Shown here: one piece after another, positions 55,876 through 64,000 of the stretch | Layout: each line of letters starts with the position of its first letter | Numbering within the stretch: the first letter of the stretch is position 1 | Assembly: GCA_021397835.1 (NCBI GenBank) | Contig: JAJFZO010000707.1 | Span: 137,501 to 201,500 of the forward strand | Direction of reading: 5' to 3' | From: Moringa oleifera | Lineage: Eukaryota > Streptophyta > Magnoliopsida > Brassicales > Moringaceae | DNA: 64,000 bases | The notes under the pieces: generated by a model | Told to the model about the DNA's origin: nothing | The model's database searches: none | Seen by the model: only the letters and a program-made list of their open reading frames with translations | Position numbers and translations under genes: made by a program

Positions 55876-56198
55876 CTAGAGCTTTTTGTTGCTTCTATGG
55901 GTGGTGGTGCATGGCCGTTCTTAGTTAGTAAAGCAATCTATTTGGTTACTTCCATTAACAAACGAGACCTCAGCCTACTAACTAGCTACGTGGAGGTGAC
56001 CCTTTACAGCTGGCTTCTCAGAGGCACTATAGCCGCTTAGGCTAAGGAAGTTTGAGGCTATAACAAGTCTATGATGCCCTGAGATGTCTGGGCTGCACGC
56101 GCATTACACTGATGTATTCAACGAGTCTATAGCCTTGGCCGATAGGCCCGGGTAATCTTTGAAATTTCATCGTAATGGGGATAGATCATTGCAATTAT

Positions 56199-56242
<44 letters not shown>

Positions 56243-56247
56243 TGCAT
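55725..56247 (+). rRNA. 18S rRNA fragment, degenerate
   Basis: From TTAAAGTCTTTGGGTTCCGG to CATCAGCTCTGCATCGA. The middle and 5' part are lost with the LTR, and the 3' end is fused to the end of ITS1 exactly as at 11155-11166. No decoding site. Confidence 0.9.
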
Positions 56248-56323
56248 CGAATAAAAAAGCATGCCTTAGTCTCCCTGATCTTGGTGCGTAGCTAGTAGTT
56301 GTGTCGTCCTTAAATGATGTCTA
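56248..56323 (+). other. ITS1 remnant
   Basis: About 75 bp, same remnant as 11166-11237. Confidence 0.75.
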
Positions 56324-56483
56324 AAATGACTCTCGACAATGGATATAACGGCTCTCGCATCGATGAATAACGTAGTGAAATGTGATACTTAGTGTAAATT
56401 GTAGAATCCCGTGAACCATCGAGTCTTTGAACGCAAGTTGCACCCGAAGCCATCAGGTCGAGGGCACGTCTACCTGGGTGTCA
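56324..56483 (+). rRNA. 5.8S rRNA, degenerate copy
   Basis: 160 nt, AAATGACTCTCGACAATGG to GGGTGTCA; core AAATTGTAGAATCC. Confidence 0.9.
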
Positions 56484-56702
56484 AGCACCGTCGTCGTCGA
56501 CCCTCCCCCTCTTCCCTTCAGGGAGAGGAAGGCCCATCGCGGGGTGGATGTTGGCCTCCCGTGTGCCTTCGGCTCTCATTTGGCTTAAAAAAGAGCCTCG
56601 AGCGACACCGCGTCACGGCTTGGCGGTGATAGAGAAAGCCTCATGCTCCCTCATGCATGTGTCACTCGTTCGCAGCTCACGGACCCAACGATCAATCGAG
56701 AT
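56484..56702 (+). other. ITS2
   Basis: About 219 bp, colinear with 11398-11612. Confidence 0.75.
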
Positions 56703-57058
56703 GCGACCCCAAGTCAGGCGGGACCACCCGCTGAGTTTAAGCATATCAATAAGTGGAGGAAAAGAAACCAACAATGATTCTCCTAGTAATGGCGAGCGAA
56801 CCGGGAAAAGCCCAGCTTGAAAATTATATGCCCTTGACCCCCCGAATTGTAGTTCGGAGAAGCGTCCTCAGCGACAGATCAGGGCCCAAGTCCCTTGGAA
56901 AGGGGTGCCGAAGAGGGTGAGAACCCCGTCTCGCCCGGATCTATCGCACCACGAGGCACTGTCAACGAGTCAGGTTGTTTGGGAATGCAGCCCTAATAGG
57001 GCGGTAAATTTGTCCAAGGCTAAATACGGGCGAGAGATCGATAGCGAACAAGTACCGT

Positions 57059-57110
<52 letters not shown>

Positions 57111-59161
57111 ATCGGGAGGGAAGCGGATGGGGGCCGACGATGCACCTCAATCGGATGTGGAATGGCCACGAGCCGGTCCATCTATCGACTCGGGGTACGG
57201 ACCGACGCGGATCGTGACGGCGGCCTAAGCCCGAGCCTTTGATACGCTCGCGGAGACGTCATCGTCGAGATCGTGGTTGGTAGCGCACACCATCGTGGCG
57301 ATGCTTTGGCACTTGTGGGCTCCCAACGTCAGCCAGCGGGCTCCCCATTCGAGCTATCTTGAAACACGAACCAAGGAGTTTGACATGCGTGCAAGTCAAC
57401 GGATGAGTAAACCCGTAAGGCGTAAGGAAGCTAATTGGCGGGATCCCTCGCGGGTGCACCGCCGATCGACCTCGATCTTTTGTGAAGGGTTTGAGTGCGA
57501 GCATGCCTGTCAGGGACCGAAAGATAGTGACATATGCCTAAGCAGGGCAAAGCCAGAGGAAACTCTGGCAGAGGCCCATAGTGATACTGACGTGCAAATC
57601 GTTCGTCTGACTTGGGTATAAGGGCAAAAGACTAATCGAATCGTCTAGTAACTAGATCCTGTCAAAGTTTCTCTCAGGATAGCTAGAGCTCAGATGCAAG
57701 TTCTATCAGGTCAAGCCAATTATTAGAGGCATTGAGGGCGCAATGCCCTCGACCTATTCTCAAACTTTAAATAGGTAGTACGGGGCAGCTGCGTCATTGA
57801 GTCATCCCACGAAATCGAGAGCTCCAAGTGGGCCATTTTTGCTAAGCAAAATTGGCGATACAGGATGAATTAGAAGCCAAGTTACAGTGCCCAACTGCGC
57901 GCTAACCTAGAACCCACAAAGGGTGTTGGTCGATTAAGACAGTAGGACGGTGGTCATGGAAGTCAAAATTTGCTAAAGAGTGTGTAACAACTCACTTGCC
58001 GAATCAACTAGCCCAAAAATGAATGGCGCTGAAGCGCGCGACCTATACCTGGTCGTTGGGGCAAGGGCCAAGCCCCAACGAGTAGGAGGGCACAGTGGTC
58101 GCTGTAAAACCTGGGGTGCGAGCCCGAGCGGAGTGACCATCAGTGCAGATCTTGGTGGTAGTAGCAAATATTCAAATGAGAACTTTGAAGGCCAAGGAGG
58201 GGAAAGGTTCCATGTGAACGGCACTTGCTCATGGGTTAGTTGATCCTAAGAGACGGGGGAAGCCTGTCGGATAGTGCCTCGGCGTGGGCTTCAAAAAGGG
58301 ATCCTATTAAAATTTGGAAACCAGGATGTGGCGACTGGCGGAAATGTTAAGGAGTCTGTAGACATTGGCGAGGGCCCCTGAAAGAGTTATCCTTTCTATT
58401 TAACAGCCTGCCCACCCTAGAAAGAGCTCAACCAGAGGTACGGTCCAGCGACTGGAAAAGCACCACACGTCGCGTGGAGTTCGATGCGCCCCCAACAGCC
58501 CTCAAACATCCGAAGGACCTGAGTGCCTCCCACGCCCGGTCATACTCATAACCGCATCAGGTCTCCAAGGTTAATAGCCTCTGGTCGATGGAACAATCTA
58601 GACAAAAGAATTCAGCAAAATGGATCCGTAACCTTGGGAAAAGGATTGGCTCTCAAGGCTAGGCGTGAGGGTCCCAGTCCTAAACCCGTCGTCTGTCGGT
58701 GGACTACTTGAGCTGCTCCGATGGTGAAAGCGGGTCATCGCATGTCGGCTGGGGGATGGATTGGGAATGATTTCTTTGGGGGCTCCCCCAAGTGTCAAAT
58801 AGCCAACTCAAAATTGGTACGGACAAGGGGAATCTGATTGTTTAATTAAAACAAAGCATTGCAATCGTCCCTGCGGATGCTCACGCAATGTGATTTTTGC
58901 TCAGTGCTCTGAATGTTAAAGTGAAGAAATTCAACCATGTGCGGGTAAACAAAAGACATTGTCAGGTGGGGAGTTTGGCTGGGGCAGCATATCTGTTAAA
59001 AGATAATGTAGGTGTCCTAAGATGAGCTCAACGAGAATAGCAATCTCGTGTGGAACAAAAGGGTAAAAACTCGTTTGATTCTGATTTCTAGTACGAATAC
59101 GAACCGTGAAAGTGTGGCCTATTGATCCTTTAGACCTTCGAAATTTGAAGCTAGAGGTGTT

Positions 59162-59195
<34 letters not shown>

Positions 59196-59689
59196 AGCCA
59201 AGCGTTCATAGCGACGTTACTTTCTGATCCTTCAATGTCGGCTTTTCCTGTCATTGTGAAGCAGAATTCACCAAGTGTTGGATTGTTTACCCACCAATAG
59301 GGTACGTGAGGTGGGTTTAGACCATTGTGAGATAGGTTAGTTTTACCCTACTGATGCTCGCGTCGCAGTGGTAATTCAACCTAGTACGAGACATCTCGCT
59401 TGGTTGAAAAGCCACTGGTGCGAAGCTACCGTGCACTGGATTATGACTAAACGACTCTAAGTTAGAATCTGGGGTAGAAGTGATGCCTCCCGACCCCTAA
59501 AGGCATGTGTCGTTAGCCAAGCTCAAGCGACAGATGAGCCTCACTCACTGCCTTGAAGTGCGAATCCCACCAAGCGACCGGTAGAATCATTTGCAGACAA
59601 CTTAAATACATGATGGGGTATTGTAAGTGGCAGAGTGGCCTTGCTTCCATGATCTACAGCGATTCAGCCCTTTATCACTTCGATTCATC
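56703..59689 (+). rRNA. 26S rRNA, degenerate, sister of 11613-14601
   Basis: About 2.99 kb. It shares the three large lesions of the first copy: GGGTAAACAAAAGACATTG at about 58944-58962, AGTACGAGACATCTCGC at about 59383-59399 (sarcin-ricin loop destroyed), and GTGATGCCTCCCGACC near 59478-59493. It differs by scattered substitutions and small indels. Confidence 0.92.
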
Positions 59690-59935
59690 CCTCCCCCCCT
59701 CTCGAACCCTCACAACAATTGTCCCATTCTTTTCGGCAATCGATGCCCCGAGGTCTGAAATCGTCCCCCAAGATAATGACCTGAAAAAAGAAGTAAGTCC
59801 TTTGGGCTTGTAGAGAATGAGAAACACAAGGCAAAACACTTGGAAACATATCAAGAAGCATTGGGGAACCAAGTGTTACTCTAATAAAAAATATATATAT
59901 GTAATAGAAACTTGTCCCTCGATGTTGTCCCTCGG
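59690..59935 (+). other. 26S 3' flank / start of IGS
   Basis: Same order as 14602-14832, including AAAAAATATATATATGTAAT. No gene. Confidence 0.6.
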
Positions 59936-60465
59936 TAAAGTACTACCCAGTGAGCAAGCAAGGGGAGTCGCATCACACGGACATTGGGCATGGGAAGCAT
60001 ACCTCGGCAGCCCCAGTAGGCACAGCATCGGCTGCTTGCCCAGCATGTGGCAGCAGTGGGCACACCAGCCAGGTCATTGGCGTCCATGGCTTGCTAGTTC
60101 CCTCGCCCCTGACCCTCGACATGATTCCCAGTGAGGGAGCCAGGGGACTCGCGTCGCACAGACCCTGGGCATGGGAGGCACGCCTTGGCAGCCCCCAACA
60201 GGCATGGCATGGGCTGCTTGCCCATTGTGCGGCAGCAGTGGTCGCACCAGCCAGGCCACGGGCGCCCATCGCGAGCCAGCCCCCACGTCCCTACCCCTCG
60301 ACATGGTGCTCAGCGAGCGAGCCAGGGGAGCCACGTCGCATGGACCTTGGGCACAGGAGACATGCTTCGGTAGCCCCTAACAAACATGGCATGGGCTGCT
60401 TGTCCAGTGTGTGGCAGCGGTGGGCGCGCTGGCCAGGCCACGAGCATGCGAGCATGCTTTGAGGC
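59936..60465 (+). repeat. IGS subrepeat array A7, about 3 monomers
   Basis: Same three monomers as 14833-15360, ending at CACGAGCATGCGAGCATGC. Confidence 0.85.
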
Positions 60466-61599
60466 TCAGCACGTGTTGTGGGCATTGATTTCATGGGAAA
60501 GTTGGGCTTGGCCGTGTCCCCTGGCTGTGATGGACCCTGAGGGCAGCCATGGGGTCACCGAAGGTGCACTGGACAGGTCAGCAAGCATGCACCTTGGGCC
60601 AAGCAGAGGCACAGCTGCCCTAGCCTGCTTGTTGTAATGCCCACTTGTGAAATTGGTGTAAATTAACAGTCTTTTCATCACGAAATTTGTCCCAAAATGA
60701 CTCAAATAAATCGTGTAATTCATGAAGAGTTTGCCTCTAAAGTTTGGGATCATTTCGAGTCACAGGCTATTTTTGATGATTTTTTCAATTTTTAGCTGTA
60801 GAAAATTCATTAAAAACAATTTGGTTCCCAGAAAATTCTGAAATTTTTTCTAGTGGTAGATATGATTATTCTTCATTTATGTGCAAATTTCAACTCAAAA
60901 TTCCAGGTAAACAATTTTTTAGAGTCATTATGACGGCTCAAACATATTGATGTTTCCTCCTGTCGTGAGTGAAATTTCATTTAAGATTCTTTAGGGGGGA
61001 GGTGGTCACCTACTTTGCTAGGTGCCAATAGGCCATGCGTGCTCCCCCCCTAAGCCCATCCCACATGGGCAGGTGCTGGGCTTGGGGAACTTAGAGCGCA
61101 TGGTATGGGCAGGGCGGCTTGCTGCCTTGCCCATCTAGCCGGTGGTGCGTGGCTGTGGCAGCCACCACCGCTGGCAGGCAGGCAACCGGCGACATCGATC
61201 GAAGAGTGTAGGATGCTCGATCAGTAGCCAACGAAGTGGGGAAAATGTGGGAAATGAAATCTGCTAAATTGCGGGCAACGAAACAAAAAAATTCGTGGGA
61301 TAATAAGTTAGGATATGGCTAGGCAAGCTCAATGGTGTGAGCGGTGAAGCTAACGATGATAAATGCTACGCGAGGGCTAAATCACTGGGGGGATTTCGAG
61401 TATGCGGAGCGCTTCATCATAGGCCCTCGAGGTGACAGACGTGGGGTTGGATCTCGACGCTCATGCTTGCCTAGGCAGACTCGTTGTGCAGCGTGATCAA
61501 CGACACGATAGTTGGCCGTTAGCATCAAGCGAGCCACACGGCCAACCTAGGCACGACGTGACACCCCTGCTGCCAAGTCCTCATCGATGGGAAAAACGT
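60466..61599 (+). other. Unique IGS and partial 5' ETS
   Basis: Colinear with 15361-16510: GC-rich segment, AT-rich block (about 60660-60985), candidate Pol I start at 60990, partial ETS, then a cut into 18S at 61600. No gene seen. Confidence 0.72.
60990..60999 (+). promoter_or_regulatory. Candidate RNA polymerase I transcription start, copy 3
   Basis: TTTAGGGGGG after the AT-rich block, in the same context as at 15902 and 25934. Confidence 0.4.
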
Positions 61600-61957
61600 G
61601 GAAAGTTTGAGGCACACGCGCTACACTGATGTACTCAACAAGTTTATAACCTTGATTGACAGGTCCGAGTAATCTTTGAAATTTCTTCGTGATGGGGATA
61701 GATCATTGCAATTGTTTGTCTTCAACGAGGAATTCCTAGTAAGCGTGAGTCATCAGCTCACGTTGACTATGTCCCTACCCTTTGTACACACCGCTCGTCA
61801 CTCCTACCAATTGAATGGTCCGGTGAAATGCTCGGATCGCAGCGACATGAGCGGTTCACTACTCGCGACGTCGCGAAAAGTCCACTGAACCTTATAATTT
61901 AAAGGAAGGAGAAGCTGTAATAAGGTTTTCGTAGGTGAACCTGCGGAAGGATCATTG
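61600..61957 (+). rRNA. 18S rRNA 3' fragment, degenerate
   Basis: Starts GGAAAGTTTGAGGCA, lacks the same 40 or so nt as 16511-16866, and ends GCGGAAGGATCATTG. The decoding site reads GTACACACCGCTCGTC, one change. Confidence 0.88.
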
Positions 61958-62205
61958 GCAAAAATTCACTCAGCGAAACGACCTGCGAACGCATTGTAAA
62001 CACACTGGTGGGGTGATGGGCTCTCGATCCCTTTGTCCTGCCTCGCGTTGCAAGGGTGTGCAGGCTCGTGCCCAAGCCCCTCGTCGCGCGCAACAACAAA
62101 ACCCACAGCATGGGATGCACCAAGGAACTCGAATGAAAAAGCACACCTCAGTCGCCCCGATCTCGGGGCACGATTGACGATCGTGTCGTCCCTAAACGAT
62201 CTCAA
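61958..62205 (+). other. ITS1
   Basis: About 248 bp, colinear with 16867-17114. Confidence 0.78.
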
Positions 62206-62365
62206 AAATGACTCTCGGCAACAGATATCTTGGCTCTCGCATAGATGAAGAATGTAACAAAACGTGATACTTGGTGTGAATTGCAAAATCCAGTGAACCA
62301 TCGAGTCTTTGAACAAAAGTTAGGCCCAAAGCCATCAGGCCAATGGCACGTCTGCTTGAGTGTCA
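62206..62365 (+). rRNA. 5.8S rRNA, degenerate copy
   Basis: 160 nt, AAATGACTCTCGGCAACAG to GAGTGTCA; core GAATTGCAAAATCC, one mismatch to the seed-plant motif. Confidence 0.9.
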
Positions 62366-62542
62366 AGCACCATTGCGGGGCAGAGGTTGGCCTCCCGTGC
62401 CCCTTCAGCTCACGGTTGGCCGAAAAAAGATCCTCGAGCGACGTTGCATCACGGCTTGGCAGTGGTAGAGAAGGCCTCGTATTTTCTCGTGCGCATGATG
62501 CTCACTCGCGGCTCATGGACCTAATGATCGATCGATCGAGAT
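62366..62542 (+). other. ITS2, shortened
   Basis: About 177 bp; like 17275-17432 it lacks part of the central region but keeps the GCTTGGCAGTGGTAGAGAAG segment. Confidence 0.7.
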
Positions 62543-62846
62543 GCAATCCCAGGTTAGGCGAGACCACCCGCTGAGTTTAAGCATATCAATAAGCGAAGGA
62601 AAAGAAACTAACAAGGATTCCCCTAGTAACGATGAGCGAACCGGGAAAAGCCCAGCTTGAAAATCGTGCACCCTTGGTGCTCGAATTGTAGTCTAGAGAA
62701 ATGTCCTCAGCGATAGACTGGCGCCCAAGTCTCCTGCAAAGGGGCGCCAGAGAGAGTTAGAGCCCCATCTTGCTCGGACCCTATCGCACCACGAGGCGCT
62801 ATCGATGAGTCAGGTTGTTTGGGAATGCAGCCCCAATAGGGTGGAG

Positions 62847-62884
<38 letters not shown>

Positions 62885-62917
62885 ACGAACAAGTGCCGTG
62901 AGGGAAAAATGAAAAGA

Positions 62918-62963
<46 letters not shown>

Positions 62964-63350
62964 ACAGATGGGGTCTAGTGATGCACCTCGGTTGAATGTG
63001 GAACGACCACGAGCCAGTTCGTCGATCGACTCGGGGTGTGGGCCAATGCAGATCGCGATGACGGCCTAAGCCCGAGCCTTTGATACGCTCGCGGAGACGT
63101 CATCGTCGAGATCGTGGCTGGCAGCACGTGCCATCGCGGTGGTGCTTCAGCACCTGCACGCCTCTAGCATCGGTCAGTAGGCTCCCCATTCGAACCATCT
63201 TCAAACACGGACCAAGAAGCCTGACATGCGTGTGAGTCAACGAGTGAGTAAACCCATAAGGCACAAGGAAGTTGATTGGCGGGATCCCTCATGGGTGCAC
63301 CATCGACCGACCTCGATCTTTTAAGAAGGGTTCAAGTGCGACCATGCCTA

Positions 63351-63381
<31 letters not shown>

Positions 63382-63778
63382 AGCAGGACGAAGCCAGAGG
63401 AAACTCTAGTGGAGGCCCACAGCGGTACTGACGTGCAAATCATTCGTCTGACTTAGGTATAGGGGCGATAGACTAATCAAACCGTCTAATAGGTGGTTCC
63501 CTCCAAAGTTTCCCTCAGGATAGCTAGAGCTCATATGCGAGTTCCATCGGGTAGAGCCAATGATTAGAGGTATCGAGGGCGCAATACCCTCAACCTATTC
63601 TCAAACTTTAAGTAAGTAGTACAGGGCAGCTGCTTCGTTGAGCCATCCCGCGGAATCGAGAGCTCCAAGTCGGCCATTTTTGGCAAGCAAAACTGGTGAT
63701 GCGGGATGAATCGAAAGTTAGTTACGATGCCCAACTACGCGTTAATCTAGAACCCACAAAGGGTGTGGGTTGATTAAG
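62543..63778 (+). rRNA. 26S rRNA 5' part, truncated by a gypsy fragment
   Basis: About 1.24 kb of 26S 5' half, sister of 17433-18625, but without the 55-nt loss seen there at 17712. It ends at GTGGGTTGATTAAGA, after which integrase sequence begins. Confidence 0.92.
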
Positions 63779-64000
63779 ATGGAAGAGGGAATGTCATACT
63801 TTTGGCCAAAGATGGAAGAGGACGTTGAGTCCTATGTCAAGGCTTGTCTTGTGTGCCAACAAGACAAGACTGAAAGAAAGAAAGAGGCAGGATTGTTACA
63901 GCCCCGGCCCATTCCGGAGAAGCCATGGAAATCCATCTCCATTGACTTCATCGTTGGTTTTCCAAAAGTAAAAGGTATGAGATCTATCCTTGTGGTGGTA
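63779..64000 (+). CDS. Integrase fragment of a second Ty3/gypsy element, runs off the window
   Basis: Open for 74 codons to the window edge, with no stop. It shows YFWPKMEEDVESYV, the zinc-binding [23 protein letters not shown] and the first catalytic Asp in SIDFIVGFPK. The upstream His pair of the zinc-binding module is missing, so the left edge is a truncation inside integrase, fused to 26S. It differs from el1-el3 at many positions (for example PRPIPEKPWKSIS against PLPIPEHPWESV) and carries none of their damage in this stretch. It belongs to a related but distinct, probably younger, gypsy family. The ATG at 63779 is only the first in-frame Met, not a real start. Confidence 0.85.
   Translation, partial: MEEGMSYFWPKMEEDVESYVKACLVCQQDKTERKKEAGLLQPRPIPEKPWKSISIDFIVGFPKVKGMRSILVVV

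Noticed and set aside
1..64000. tRNA, 5S rRNA or snoRNA genes
   Set aside because: I looked for the B-box type GGTTCGAATCC, for 5S internal control strings and for C/D-box pairs by eye and saw none I could support; a tRNAscan or Infernal run would be decisive.
63779..64000. Part of el1-el3
   Set aside because: The protein differs at many positions and carries none of their damage, so it is a separate family.

Overview
The window is plant nuclear DNA and consists almost entirely of degenerate 45S ribosomal DNA (18S-ITS1-5.8S-ITS2-26S plus intergenic spacer, IGS), broken up by copies of a dead Ty3/gypsy chromovirus. The 5.8S copies carry the seed-plant core GAATTGCAGAATCC (intact only in the truncated copy near 24848) and the retroelements are of plant chromovirus type, so the source is a seed plant, most likely an angiosperm; I cannot name the genus. 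No cellular protein-coding gene is supported. Long open frames inside the GC-rich spacer repeats are artefacts of stop-poor tandem repeats.

Layout, all on the + strand: (1) 1-3690 IGS subrepeats; a 20-bp 18S remnant; chromovirus el1 (3708-10211, two LTRs) inserted in 18S; rest of 18S, 5.8S and 26S to 14601. (2) Short IGS array, AT-rich spacer with a candidate Pol I start, partial 5' ETS, then a second truncated 18S-26S unit (16511-19695). (3) A long IGS array (19935-24642) with higher-order structure, a mini rDNA fragment (24643-24986), more monomers, full spacer and 5' ETS (25363-27142). (4) The most complete unit: 18S from its true 5' end at 27143, interrupted by a solo LTR, through 26S to 33766. 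(5) A 168-bp-type IGS array, another 18S with a solo LTR at the same site, ITS1 broken into chromovirus el2 (38457-42345), then 18S 3' part to a truncated 26S (45789). (6) Short IGS array, 18S with a third solo LTR, then a direct 18S-to-26S fusion ending at 49738. (7) IGS array (49895-54147), chromovirus el3 3' part (54147-55724), and two further rDNA units that mirror regions 1-2, ending at 63778 in a fragment of a different gypsy element that runs off the window.

The main biology is structural. One chromovirus insertion in 18S (5-bp target duplication CCTAC) is found at the same nucleotide in four separate rDNA units, as one full element and three solo LTRs. The three internal-region copies share the same stop codons. 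This indicates that a dead insertion was multiplied by rDNA unit duplication and not by retrotransposition. Many unit boundaries are deletions or fusions at 3-8-bp microhomologies, and two places (a new 19-bp palindrome in the el1 5' LTR, and an alternating element/18S mosaic at 42300-42346) look like template switching during DNA replication. No copy keeps the universal sarcin-ricin loop or the universal 18S decoding-site sequence, so the whole block reads as a silenced, decaying rDNA array. I see no new protein-based system here.
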